Shown here piece after piece: positions 52,300-61,391 of a stretch of DNA of 64,000 nt. Source of the DNA: Shinella sumterensis (GTDB lineage: Bacteria > Pseudomonadota > Alphaproteobacteria > Rhizobiales > Rhizobiaceae). The stretch spans positions 1 through 64,000 of the forward strand of contig NZ_MYFN02000011.1 of assembly GCF_004514425.2 (NCBI RefSeq), given 5' to 3'. Position 1 is the first letter of the stretch, and every line of letters begins with the position of its first letter. The notes under the pieces are model-generated. The model had not been told where the DNA came from. It did not search any database and was given only the letters and a program-made list of their open reading frames with translations. The position numbers and the translations under genes were made by a program.

Positions 52300-53301
52300 A
52301 TGAGCCAAGCCAAGTCGCAGCCTGAGTGGAGCGCTGAGGAACTCAGGCGTGCTATCAAGTCGGCAGGAGTGGCGCTGTGGACCTGGATCGTCGATGACGA
52401 CACATTCGTCATGGATGCCAAGGCGTACGAACTCTGGGATATCTCTCACGAGACGGACCTGACCTTCGAACATCTTTCCGCCAAGGTCCATCCCGCCGAC
52501 CGGGACCGCGTGAGGGCGGCGTTCGTCGCGACCCGGGCGGTTGATGGCCCGTTCGAAATCGACTTTCGCATTCTGACGAACGCTTCCGACGTCCGATGGA
52601 TTTCCGCCCGCGGCGAGGGCAACGAGGGCGATGCCACAACCCAGAAAATGACGGGCATCTTCCTCGATGTCACAGGACGCAAGCAGGCCGAGGAGGGCCA
52701 TGAGCTTCTTGCCGGCGAGATGAGCCATCGCGTCAAGAACCTGCTCGCGCTGGCAGCAGGCCTCACGAATATCACGTCGCGGTCGACCGACACGAAGGAG
52801 GAGATGGCCAAGCAGCTGACACAGCGGCTGACGGCGCTCGGGCGCGCCCACGAACTGGTGCGCCCCCTGCCGGATGGTCAGGGAGAAGCAGCCTTGCTGG
52901 GCGACCTCTTCACGGTGCTGTTGGCGCCCTACGACGACGTGGGCGCATTTGCCGGCCGCATCCGGGTGGCCGTTCCGCGCATGGGCTTGGGAGAAAAGTC
53001 CGCCACGAGCCTTGCGCTCGTCATCCATGAGCTTGCAACGAATTCGCTGAAATACGGCGCATTGTCGAATGACAAGGGATTGCTCGATATCTCCGGTGCG
53101 CTCGTCGAGGACGATGTCGAGATCGTCTGGAGTGAACATGGCGGTGCGGATGCTCGCTCGCCACAATCGATGGAAGGCTACGGAAGCAAGCTCTTGCAGC
53201 GAACGATCTCGGGGCAGCTCGGTGGATCGATCAATTACAACTGGGTCGATGGCGGCGTTGTCGTGACACTCCGCATGAAGGGCAGTCATCTTTCAACCTG
53301 A
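52300..53301 (+). CDS. PAS domain sensor histidine kinase, HWE family
   Basis: The 333-residue soluble kinase has one PAS domain (about 15-130; LWTWIVDDDTFVMD, HPADRDRVRAAF, DVTGRKQAEE). An HWE/HisKA_2 dimerisation segment holds the phosphoacceptor in EMSHRVKNLLALAAGLT (His about 143), and the ATPase domain has IHELATNSLKYGALS and GYGSKLLQRTI. HWE kinases are abundant in rhizobia and often serve the general stress response or light sensing. There is no cysteine-containing LOV motif here. No response regulator is adjacent. Confidence 0.92.
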   Translation: MSQAKSQPEWSAEELRRAIKSAGVALWTWIVDDDTFVMDAKAYELWDISHETDLTFEHLSAKVHPADRDRVRAAFVATRAVDGPFEIDFRILTNASDVRWISARGEGNEGDATTQKMTGIFLDVTGRKQAEEGHELLAGEMSHRVKNLLALAAGLTNITSRSTDTKEEMAKQLTQRLTALGRAHELVRPLPDGQGEAALLGDLFTVLLAPYDDVGAFAGRIRVAVPRMGLGEKSATSLALVIHELATNSLKYGALSNDKGLLDISGALVEDDVEIVWSEHGGADARSPQSMEGYGSKLLQRTISGQLGGSINYNWVDGGVVVTLRMKGSHLST

Positions 53302-53545
53302 AGTGCCAAGAACGCCTCGCAAGCATCTTCTTGGGGAAAAATCAGTGACGGCGCCGTCCGGCCCAAGAGCTCTTACCACCGCCGGGCGGCGTTGCTGCGC
53401 CGCAGATCACCATATGGCTCAGGCGGCGCGCTGAACTGTAAGCAGCTACGACCCAGCTTCGGTTTTAACCGCTGCTTAACCGCATTCCTTGCCATCGGCT
53501 TAAGTTCGATTGCTCTAATATCCCAGAGACAATCAGGACCTGGCG

Positions 53546-55726
53546 ATGACCCTAAAGTTCCAGTCTTCATCTCTGTTGAAATGGATCTTGCCGGCCAGCG
53601 CGTCGCTCGCAATCTGCGGCATCCTGTTCCTGACACTGACCTGGGCGGCGGGCAAGGCGGACGAGGGGGCTTCATCACGCCAGCGGGGTTTCATCACGCG
53701 TGCCGTGACGAAGCTACAGTCGGCGATTGCCCATGATCAGGAAAGCGTCACAGTCTGGGACGACGCCGTGGGCAAAAGCCAACGTGGCGACATGGCCTGG
53801 ATCGACGCCAACCTCGGATCCTGGATGCACACCTATTTTGGCCATGATGCATCCCTGCTGCTGTCGCCTGATTTATCGCTCGTTTATCAGTTCATTGAAG
53901 ATCGCGAAGGGTCGCCTGACGCGCAGCAGTTCCGCGACGCCTACCTTCCGCTTGCGACCAAACTGCAGGCCCGTCTCGCGCGCGGCGATACGCAGGGCAC
54001 GAGCGCTCAGGTCCTTTCAATCGGGGAGTCGGATCTGGCGCGCATCGGGAACCGGTCCGCGATCGTCAGCATCAAGCCGCTCATATCGGACACGGGAAAT
54101 GTCGTGCAGGCGCCCGGCGCTGAATTCCTTCACGTCGCCATCCGGTTTCTGGATGGAGACCTGCCGGCGGATATCGGTCAGGAATACGCGTTCACCAACC
54201 TTCGCTTCACGCGAGATGAGCCGAGCGAACGAAACGCCACCTTTATTCCGGTGACATCGCGCGACGGCGCGCCTGTGGGGTTCTTTCGCTGGGAGCCCTT
54301 TCAACCCGGAAACTACGTTCTTCGCGCCACCGCTCCCGCTCTCGTGCTGGCATTCGTGACCTTGTTTACAGGCGCGAGCCTTGCCGGTCATGCCCTGTTC
54401 CGCCGCTCGGTCCGTCTGGCCGCAAGCCGCGCGGAACTGGAACATCAGGCATCGCACGACGCCCTGACGGGACTGGCCAACAGGAACTTCTTTGCCATCA
54501 GGCTCGCATCCACGCTGGCCAACGCGGCCGCGGATCAGCGCCACTGCATTCTCTTTGTCGATCTCGATCGGTTCAAGACGGTCAATGACACCTTTGGCCA
54601 TCCCGTTGGCGACAGGCTGATCATGATGGCAGCGGCTCGCATGCGGGACCTGTTGCCGAAGTCGCTGATCGCGCGTGTCGGCGGTGACGAATTCAACATA
54701 CTTCTGAGCGATGCCGACGCGCTGAATGTAGACGAGATCGCCAGGAACATCGTGGCCGCGGTCAGGGCGCCGTTTGAAATCGACACCGTCCAGATCGCGA
54801 TCGGCGCCAGTGTCGGCGCTGCCGTGACAACGGGGCCTTGCGATCCCGTCGAGCTGACCCGAAAAGCGGACATAGCCCTGTATCACGCCAAAGCGGCGGG
54901 CAGAAATACGCACGCCATCTTCGGCAGCCACATGGATGAGCTGCTGAGCAATCGAAGGGCATTGGAAGCGGACCTGCGCCTCGCCCTTCAAACCCATTCG
55001 CAGCTGGAAACGTTCTACCAGCCCGTTTATGCAGCCGACACCGGTGCCTTGAGTTCGCTTGAGGCGCTTGCACGGTGGAAGCATCCGACATTGGGTTATG
55101 TCAGCCCTGACCAGTTCATCCCCCTTGCCGAGGAAAGCGGCCTGATCCACGAGATCAGCGCGCTCGTTCTTGAGGATGCGTGCCGGATGCTTGCGGAAGT
55201 TCCCGGTATTCACATCGCGGTCAATGCGTCGGCTCTCGAGCTAGCCTCGCCCGGTTATGCCCTGCGCGTTCTCGGCATCCTCGCCAGATGGCAGGTCCAG
55301 CCGAACAGGCTGGAAATCGAATTGACGGAAAGTGCCATGGCGCCGGAGAAGAGCGAGCTGGAAACGACGATATCGACCCTGCGCTCGGCTGGCGTCCGGT
55401 TTGCGATCGACGATTTCGGAACCGGTTACTCGACGTTCTCCCGCATACAACGCATCGAGGTCGACCGCATTAAGATCGACAAATCGTTCATCGGCGAGAT
55501 GCATCAAGGAGCCAGCAGGGCCGTTGTCTCCGCCATGATCAGCATGGCGAAAGCGAAGGGGCTGCTGGTGACGGCAGAGGGCGTGGAAACAGACGAGCAG
55601 CGAAGCGCATTGCAGGATTTCGGCTGTGACCATCTGCAGGGTTTCCTGTTGTCGAAACCTCTGCCACGCTCGACCGCCATCACGCTTGCCGCGGGCGATC
55701 AAAAGGTATCGGGCATTCGCGCCTGA
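53546..55726 (+). CDS. Membrane GGDEF-EAL protein with CHASE4-like sensor
   Basis: The 726-residue protein is predicted to make and/or break cyclic di-GMP. It has TM1 (about 12-34), a periplasmic CHASE4-like domain (about 50-240; HDQESVTVWDDAVG), TM2 (about 258-280), GGDEF (about 300-460; RVGGDEF intact at about 376-382) and EAL (about 475-715; LEALARW, ELTES, DDFGTGYS, KIDKSF, AEGVET). Both active sites look complete, so it may switch between activities. AGGACCTGGCG precedes the ATG. It stands alone. Confidence 0.94.
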   Translation: MTLKFQSSSLLKWILPASASLAICGILFLTLTWAAGKADEGASSRQRGFITRAVTKLQSAIAHDQESVTVWDDAVGKSQRGDMAWIDANLGSWMHTYFGHDASLLLSPDLSLVYQFIEDREGSPDAQQFRDAYLPLATKLQARLARGDTQGTSAQVLSIGESDLARIGNRSAIVSIKPLISDTGNVVQAPGAEFLHVAIRFLDGDLPADIGQEYAFTNLRFTRDEPSERNATFIPVTSRDGAPVGFFRWEPFQPGNYVLRATAPALVLAFVTLFTGASLAGHALFRRSVRLAASRAELEHQASHDALTGLANRNFFAIRLASTLANAAADQRHCILFVDLDRFKTVNDTFGHPVGDRLIMMAAARMRDLLPKSLIARVGGDEFNILLSDADALNVDEIARNIVAAVRAPFEIDTVQIAIGASVGAAVTTGPCDPVELTRKADIALYHAKAAGRNTHAIFGSHMDELLSNRRALEADLRLALQTHSQLETFYQPVYAADTGALSSLEALARWKHPTLGYVSPDQFIPLAEESGLIHEISALVLEDACRMLAEVPGIHIAVNASALELASPGYALRVLGILARWQVQPNRLEIELTESAMAPEKSELETTISTLRSAGVRFAIDDFGTGYSTFSRIQRIEVDRIKIDKSFIGEMHQGASRAVVSAMISMAKAKGLLVTAEGVETDEQRSALQDFGCDHLQGFLLSKPLPRSTAITLAAGDQKVSGIRA

Positions 55727-55729
55727 GCG

Positions 55730-55755
55730 TCCCTACGCCTGGAAGGCGTATGGGA
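55730..55755. terminator. Bulged hairpin after the GGDEF-EAL gene
   Basis: TCCC-TACGCC pairs with GGCGTA-T-GGGA around TGGAA, with a single-base bulge, starting four bases after the stop. It has no T-run, so it is a weak candidate terminator shared with the convergent gene that ends at 55789. Confidence 0.35.
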
Positions 55756-55788
55756 TATCGAAGCAGAGTTCGCCCCGGCGAGCCCCGC

Positions 55789-56286
55789 TCACGTCCATTC
55801 ATAGGCCTTTGACGTGTGATATGGCCGTGCGGAAACGAAGGCCGCCGGATCGTTGGCGGAAGCGGCATAAGCGGACGCGTCCGCATCGTCATTGAAGCCC
55901 ACGAACACCATCAACATGGAACGTCCGGCCGGCTGCCCTTTCTTGCGATAGGAAAAATTGACGGCACAGTGCGGATACTGCATTTCGAGGAGCTGCCGTG
56001 TCTGGCCGGTCAAGGCGATGAATTGACCGAGCGAGAGGAAGTGCGTGATCGCGGCCGACGCTGTTTCCCGCGAAATCTGGCGGTTGGCTGTCGCCTCAGC
56101 CGGGCGGCCGTAAAAGAGGGTGTCGGTCTGGCCTTTTCGCCGCTTCGTTTCATAGACCACAAGGCTTCCGGCGGCGATCAGTTCGATATGCACATCGAAG
56201 GTCTGGAAGAGGTCGCTCTCGTTGTTCAGTTCCGCAAAAAGCGTGCGCAACTCCGCAATATAGTCGGCATAAAACGAAACTGTCAT
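55789..56286 (-). CDS. Protein of unknown function (165 aa)
   Basis: The product begins TVSFYADYIAELRTLFAEL and contains HIELIAAGSLVVYETKRRKG, a mid-region HFLSLGQFIALTGQTRQLLE and a C-terminal MLMVFVGFNDDADASAY. It looks like a soluble alpha/beta protein. I recognise no family. The start at 56286 is the ATG nearest the conserved-looking N-terminus; 56295 is possible. It stands between the GGDEF-EAL gene (convergent) and the DUF1275 gene (same strand). Confidence 0.65.
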   Translation of the reverse strand: MTVSFYADYIAELRTLFAELNNESDLFQTFDVHIELIAAGSLVVYETKRRKGQTDTLFYGRPAEATANRQISRETASAAITHFLSLGQFIALTGQTRQLLEMQYPHCAVNFSYRKKGQPAGRSMLMVFVGFNDDADASAYAASANDPAAFVSARPYHTSKAYEWT

Positions 56287-56366
56287 GGCCACCATCCGGC
56301 TCTACTCTCAGGTGCGGCCTGCCTACCATGGCCTTCGCACATGGCAAACGCATTTGTGAGCACCGT

Positions 56367-57071
56367 TCAGTCAGCCGCGACAATGCCGCTCGAGTAGATC
56401 GCGCACAACGCGAACAGCAAGGCGGCAAGGAGGCAGAATGCGAGCCCCTGGAAGCTGGTATACATCAGCGCGCCGGCGACCCCGCCGATAGCGAAGGCCA
56501 GAATCGTCGCCGCGTGAAGCCGAAGGCGCGTGGCGATCTCCTCGCGCTGGACATCTCCCTTCGCACCCCACAACAGCGCGAGGCCGACGCCGATATCGGT
56601 TGCAAGTCCCGACACATGTGTCGTCCGCACCCGGGCGCCCGATATGCGCGTCGAGGCCGCGTTCTGGATGCCCATGGATAGCGCAAGCAGGCTGACGATG
56701 GTGAAGCCGTTGACGGTGTCGGGCAGCACCGAGACGTAGATCCCGACGAGCATCAGGATGGCGCCCTCGAAACCCAGGGTCAGGGCGTAAACCGTCTTGA
56801 GCCGGTGGCGCTTGCCCATCTGAATGAACAGGGAGGCCAGGAAGGCGCCCGTAATGAACATCAGGACGATGGTGAAAAACGCAGCCGCAGCGCGCAGCTT
56901 CCAATCGGACAGAAGCTCTGACACGAGGGACACGTTGCCGGTCATGTTGGCGGAAAAGTAGCCGTACGCCAGAAAGCCGACGCTGTTTACGCCGCCCGCG
57001 ACGAAGGCAAGAATGGTTGCCAGCAGCAGATCCACGGCCGGTGTCCGCGTGTCGCCTTCATGAATGAGCAT
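56367..57071 (-). CDS. DUF1275 (YoaK-like) membrane protein
   Basis: The 234-residue protein has six predicted TM helices and the family hallmarks FVAGGVNSVGFLAYGYFSANMTGN near the N-terminus, GIQNAASTRISGARVRTTHVSG in the middle and a final FALCAIY helix. The function of the family is not established. It is separated from the 165-residue gene by about 80 bases on the same strand. Confidence 0.9.
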   Translation of the reverse strand: MLIHEGDTRTPAVDLLLATILAFVAGGVNSVGFLAYGYFSANMTGNVSLVSELLSDWKLRAAAAFFTIVLMFITGAFLASLFIQMGKRHRLKTVYALTLGFEGAILMLVGIYVSVLPDTVNGFTIVSLLALSMGIQNAASTRISGARVRTTHVSGLATDIGVGLALLWGAKGDVQREEIATRLRLHAATILAFAIGGVAGALMYTSFQGLAFCLLAALLFALCAIYSSGIVAAD

Positions 57072-57217
57072 TGCAATTCGCGTCCCCGTCTGGCCCGATG
57101 TAATGGCAGGATAACAGGACGTGCGTAGCGCTCAAGCAGGCCCGCGGCAAGCAAAGGGTCGCGCGGGACGGACTTCTCGAATTTAAAAGCGCCTGCGGTT
57201 CAAACGTCGGGCGGCGC

Positions 57218-58060
57218 TCAGATCGTGAAACGCGCCATCACGAAGTCCGGGCGCGCGCCGTGCGTTTCGCAGATCGGGGCAAGGGCGCTGTCGGGCGTGG
57301 AAGCGAGGATGCCGGTTCGCACGAGGCACGACGCCAGTCCCGCGCCGGCGGCGCCGGCGATATCGTGCTCGATGCTGTCGCCGACGCAGACGATGTGGTC
57401 GGCTTCCATGTTGCCAAGCAGGGATTGCGCCTGCCGGTATATTGCGGGATGGGGCTTGCCGAACCAGCGAACCGGGCCGCCGAGCGCCTCATAGGCAAGT
57501 GCGATGCTGCCGGCACCCGGGGCGGTCCCGCCGCCTTTCACGAGCTTATGCCGGTCGGGGTTGGTGCAGTAGCAGGGGATGCCCCGCTCCGCCGCAGGCC
57601 TCAGCCGGTCGCGATAGGCCGACAGCGGAATGCGCTCCGCTTCGCTTCCCGAGATGATCACGATATCCGCAAGCGCCGCGTCCCCGACGCTTTCGAAACC
57701 GAGACGCTCGGCGAGATTGCGGTCGCCGCCGCTTGAAATCGTCAGGCACCGCGTGATCCGCGCCTTTCCGGCCGTCTCCTCAGCCAGAATGTGGTGGGCG
57801 ACGTCGCCGGAGGTGAGGAAGTGGTCGAAGCCGGAACGATCGAAGCCAAGTTTGACCAGGCGGTCGCCATTATAGGCGCCGCTGCGGCCCGAATTCGACA
57901 GGATCACGATTGTTTTGCCCAGGGCCTTCAGGTGAAGCAGGGCGGCGTTGGCGCCCGGATAGGCGCCGTCGTCGTCGCGCAGCACGCCGAACTGATCGAC
58001 GAAGAAGGCGTCGTAACGATCCGCCAGGGCGGCAAGCGTGGTGTGCGGCGCAATGCTCAA
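57218..58060 (-). CDS. HAD-superfamily IIA hydrolase
   Basis: The 280-residue protein has the HAD nucleophile region FFVDQFGVLRDD (Asp22), motif II ILSNSGR, a lysine-containing cap segment and motif III VCVGDSIEHDIAGAAGAG. Class IIA members dephosphorylate small sugar or nucleotide phosphates. It starts with TTG at 58060 inside the kinase stop (TTGA), so it is translationally coupled as the last gene of a three-gene sugar operon. A role on a phosphorylated intermediate or side product of that pathway is inferred. Confidence 0.9.
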   Translation of the reverse strand: MSIAPHTTLAALADRYDAFFVDQFGVLRDDDGAYPGANAALLHLKALGKTIVILSNSGRSGAYNGDRLVKLGFDRSGFDHFLTSGDVAHHILAEETAGKARITRCLTISSGGDRNLAERLGFESVGDAALADIVIISGSEAERIPLSAYRDRLRPAAERGIPCYCTNPDRHKLVKGGGTAPGAGSIALAYEALGGPVRWFGKPHPAIYRQAQSLLGNMEADHIVCVGDSIEHDIAGAAGAGLASCLVRTGILASTPDSALAPICETHGARPDFVMARFTI

Positions 58061-59334
58061 GGCCAGCGCTCCTTTCCGGCAAGCACAAGCGAGGCGGTGC
58101 CGACGGATGCTTCCGCCGAGCGCGCTGCAAGGAAGGGCACGCCGAGCGCCGTTTCCCGCATCCGCGTCCAGGCCTCGTTGACAGCGCCCCCGCCGACCGT
58201 GCGCACGGAAAGCACCTTGGGGCCGCCCAGCTCCGCCAGCCGGTCGTAGCCGGATTTCTCGATTGCGGTAATGCCCTCGAGGATTGCCTGGAAGAACAGG
58301 AGGTCGTCGACCGGGCGCGGCTCAAGTCGCGGCGGGTAGGCGGGATCGTTGATGGGGAAGCGCTCGCCGGGCGCCGGCAGAGGATAGTAGGACAGGCCTG
58401 TCGGCACATCCGGGCGCAATTTCGGCGTCATCGATTTCAACTGTTCGCCGTCGAAGAACGTGCGGATGACGGTGCCGCCGGAATTCGACGCGCCGCCCGC
58501 AAGCCAGAAGTCGAGGATGCGGTGGGAATAGATACCATAATTGGCAGCACTGATCGGTCGTGCGCAGGCGAGCTTCACTACCAGTGTGGATCCAAGCGCG
58601 GTCACGCCGTCGCCGATGGCCGCGGCGCCGGTCGCCAGGAATGAGGCACAGCCGTCTGTCGTGCCCGCATGATAGCGGCATTGCGGCGGCAAACCGAGTG
58701 CGCGCCCGTGCGCGGTCACCGTCGAGAGCGGCGCGCCGGCCCGTGCGACGGACGGCAGCAGGGCTATGTCCATGCCGCATGCCTCCAGCCAGTCGGGCCA
58801 GCGCTCGGCGTCGAGATCGTATCCGGTCTTCAGCGCATTGTTCTCGTCGCTGGTTGCGGCGGCAAGGCCAAGCTGCATCAGGATCCAGTCGGCCTGGTGC
58901 AGGATGGTGTGCACGCCCGGCCTGCGTGAGAGGTAGATTGCGCGTGCCAGCGCCGACGTGGCACCGCGTGCGGGACTATCCGAAGGTGCCACCGCGGCGA
59001 TGCGCTCGACGATGGCGCGATCGGGGCATGGGTCGTTGTACATCAGCACCTCGCCCACCGGTACGCCGGCTTCGTCCACGCCAAGCACGGTCCCGGACGT
59101 CCCGTCGACGGCGACCCCTTCAAGGGACGAGAAGGTGTTGCGGGAGGCGAGTTCCGCAAGACATGACGTGACGCCGTTCCACCAGGTCGAGGGCAGGCGT
59201 GCGGACGCGGCATCGGGAAAGGGGCACGCCGCGATATCGACCGGTTCTCCGTCTTTCGAAAGCAGCGCGGCGCGCACGCCCGACGTGCCGAGGTCGATGC
59301 CAAGCGCGATGGCGGGCTGTGTGCCGGTGGTCAT
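58057..59334 (-). CDS. FGGY-family carbohydrate kinase (ribulokinase/SePSK-like)
   Basis: The 425-residue kinase has the phosphate-1 motif GIDLGTSGVRAALL, the substrate region VAVDGTSGTVLGVD with LMYNDPCPD, GTTDGCASF and a C-terminal VGGGAVNEAW adenosine motif. The VDGTSGTV and YND pattern resembles the SePSK/AtXK-1 group, in which D-ribulose phosphorylation has been shown. The substrate here is unproved. The ATG overlaps the aldolase stop (ATGA) and its stop overlaps the HAD start, so the three are co-expressed. Confidence 0.92.
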   Translation of the reverse strand: MTTGTQPAIALGIDLGTSGVRAALLSKDGEPVDIAACPFPDAASARLPSTWWNGVTSCLAELASRNTFSSLEGVAVDGTSGTVLGVDEAGVPVGEVLMYNDPCPDRAIVERIAAVAPSDSPARGATSALARAIYLSRRPGVHTILHQADWILMQLGLAAATSDENNALKTGYDLDAERWPDWLEACGMDIALLPSVARAGAPLSTVTAHGRALGLPPQCRYHAGTTDGCASFLATGAAAIGDGVTALGSTLVVKLACARPISAANYGIYSHRILDFWLAGGASNSGGTVIRTFFDGEQLKSMTPKLRPDVPTGLSYYPLPAPGERFPINDPAYPPRLEPRPVDDLLFFQAILEGITAIEKSGYDRLAELGGPKVLSVRTVGGGAVNEAWTRMRETALGVPFLAARSAEASVGTASLVLAGKERWP

Positions 59335-60413
59335 GCCTGCCGGCTCGCCTTGCGGTCGAGTGCCTGGCGGTACTGCTCGGCCTCCCAATGGGTCAGTTCA
59401 TATTCCTCATCGGCGCTGAGATAGGCCACGGACGCACCATCCGGTATGCGGGAAACGACTTCGGCAAGGCAGCGCGCCATGACGCGGCCACCTGCGGTGA
59501 GTTCGTTCGAGAGCAGCACGCCAAGCGCTGGCACGAGCAGCATCTTCGGGATGGAAAGATCGCGCGCGCGCCGCGCATCGACATAGGCATTCACCGTTTC
59601 GCCGGGGGAAAGCACGCCGATTTCCGTACCCAGGAAGATGACATGATCCGGGTAAAGTGAACCGCCCGCCGCAAACGCCACATTGGCCGGGTTGAGCGCC
59701 GTCTTGTGGCTCTCGGCATCGTCAGCCACATGAAAATCGGAGCCTTCCGCCAACGCCTGCAAGGCGGCGGTGTCGGCTGTCGCCTCCGCGCGGACGGCGA
59801 CGGAGAGCGCTTCGGTGACGCGCGCGATGCGCTCGCGTACCTCGTCGACGGTGTCGCCGGTGATGATGATGCCGTGATTGTAGAGGACCAGCACGTCCGG
59901 CCACGTCGCGGCGACGCGGTCGATTTCCAGCGCGAGCGGCGTGCCGGGGCGGCGATAGGGTATGGTCGTCCAGCGCAGGTCGGGGAGCTTCGCCATCAGT
60001 CTGGCAATCACGACGTCCCGGTCGGTGAGGACCGAGAGCGCGATGGCATTGACGCAGTGATAATGCGCGACGACGGCCTGGGGAAGGGCCGCGTGAAAGC
60101 TTGTCTCGATCGATGGGCGCAGACCGGAGGCATTCAGCTCGGTGACGATGAAGTCGGTTGCCTTCTCCGCGCTCGGCTCGCCGGCCCGCAGCGCCGTCAC
60201 CAGGGGTGCTGCCGTCACCGGCACCATGATGTCGCGTTCGCCGGCATGGGCAAGCCATGTCCCCGAAGCCTTGACCCACATCACGCCGTCGCGCTTGAAC
60301 GAGGTATTCCCGCCGGCGCCCTGGGTCTTCAGGATGTCGCTGCCGATGTCCCTTGAAAGCGCGAGAAACGCGTCGAAGGCCGGATCACCGTCCGACCGAT
60401 TGCCCGAAGCCAT
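59331..60413 (-). CDS. Class II aldolase (RhaD aldolase-domain type)
   Basis: The 360-residue zinc aldolase has the phosphate-binding GGNTSFKRDG and VKASGTWLA, metal histidines in VVAHYHCVNAI and LYNHGIIITGD, and ETSFHAAL. It is longer than fuculose aldolases (about 215) and resembles the N-terminal aldolase half of rhizobial bifunctional RhaD but lacks the dehydrogenase half. It likely cleaves a ketose-1-phosphate into DHAP and an aldehyde. GAGGAGGAGG precedes the ATG. It is divergent from the deoR-kinase-ABC operon. Confidence 0.88.
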   Translation of the reverse strand: MASGNRSDGDPAFDAFLALSRDIGSDILKTQGAGGNTSFKRDGVMWVKASGTWLAHAGERDIMVPVTAAPLVTALRAGEPSAEKATDFIVTELNASGLRPSIETSFHAALPQAVVAHYHCVNAIALSVLTDRDVVIARLMAKLPDLRWTTIPYRRPGTPLALEIDRVAATWPDVLVLYNHGIIITGDTVDEVRERIARVTEALSVAVRAEATADTAALQALAEGSDFHVADDAESHKTALNPANVAFAAGGSLYPDHVIFLGTEIGVLSPGETVNAYVDARRARDLSIPKMLLVPALGVLLSNELTAGGRVMARCLAEVVSRIPDGASVAYLSADEEYELTHWEAEQYRQALDRKASRQA

Positions 60414-60472
60414 GCCAGCCTCCTCCTCTAGACGACCCTGCGCCACCGCCCACCGCAGATCGCGATGAAAGG

Positions 60473-60552
60473 TGATCAAACTTTTTGGCTGATGGTATTG
60501 CTATGATCGCATATCGTCAACTGTGAAGAAAATACGTCATGATGCTTGATCG
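60473..60552. promoter_or_regulatory. AT-rich divergent promoter region with three TGATC repeats
   Basis: TGATCA (60473), TGATCG (60504) and TGATCG (60547) lie in an AT-rich 198-base divergent region between the aldolase and deoR genes. DeoR-type repressors bind repeated short sites in such regions. Only the repeats and location are seen. Confidence 0.35.
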
Positions 60553-60611
60553 TTTTGGATTAGTATGATTATCTTCGTTCATCGGCGCTGGAGACGCCGG
60601 GAGGAGCATTC

Positions 60612-61391
60612 GTGAACGACACGCAACGCCACAAGGCCATCATTGAGCTTTTGCGCGAGACGCCGTTCGCATCCGTGCGCGACCTTCAGGAGCGCCTCGG
60701 CGCCTCTCCCGCCACCATCCGCCGTGATATCGACAAGCTCCACGAACTGGGCCGGGCGCGGAAGGTCTATGGCGGTATTTCCGCCAGCGAGGCGGGCGAT
60801 AGCGGCCGGCTCTCGGCCAGGCCCTATGACGAGAACCGCGATATCGCGGTCGAGGCAAAGCGCGCCATCGCCGCAGCCGCAGCGGACCTGGTGCGCGACG
60901 GCGATTCCCTCATCGTCCATGCAGGTTCGACCTGCTATCAGCTGGGCACACTGCTTGCGCGGCGCAATCTGCGCGTCTGGACCAATTCGATGCCGCTCGC
61001 CGCTTACCTGGGCGAGCATGGCACCTGCCAGCTTTCCGTGGCCGGCGGCGAGCTCTACCGCGAACCTGGTATCATCCATGATCCGTCGGGGGGCTCCCCG
61101 AGCTTTTTCGCATCGCGTTTCTTCGTCGGCACGCAGGGCATCAGCAGCAAGGGGCTGCTCGAATCCCATCCGCTGCTCGTCAAGGTGATCGGTGAACTGG
61201 CGGCCTGCGCGGACGAGATCGTGCTTCTTGCCGACAGCCGCAAATTCTCGATCCAGCCGCGAAACGTGGCTCTGCCTCTGTCGCGCATCGGCACGATCAT
61301 CACGGATGACGGCCTGACGGACGCGGCGGCCAAGATACTGGAAGATGCGGGCGTCACGATCCAGATCGCAAAGACGGGAGGCGTGAATTGA
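60612..61391 (+). CDS. DeoR-family sugar-phosphate regulator
   Basis: The 259-residue regulator has an N-terminal winged helix (VRDLQERLGASPATIRRDID, residues 22-41) and a sugar-phosphate sensor domain with IVHAGSTCYQLGTLL and VGTQGISSKGLLES, ending in LADSRKFSIQPRNVA. It is translated from GTG after GGGAGGAG and its stop overlaps the kinase start (TTGA). It very probably represses both divergent sugar operons, with a phosphorylated intermediate as inducer. Confidence 0.92.
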   Translation: MNDTQRHKAIIELLRETPFASVRDLQERLGASPATIRRDIDKLHELGRARKVYGGISASEAGDSGRLSARPYDENRDIAVEAKRAIAAAAADLVRDGDSLIVHAGSTCYQLGTLLARRNLRVWTNSMPLAAYLGEHGTCQLSVAGGELYREPGIIHDPSGGSPSFFASRFFVGTQGISSKGLLESHPLLVKVIGELAACADEIVLLADSRKFSIQPRNVALPLSRIGTIITDDGLTDAAAKILEDAGVTIQIAKTGGVN

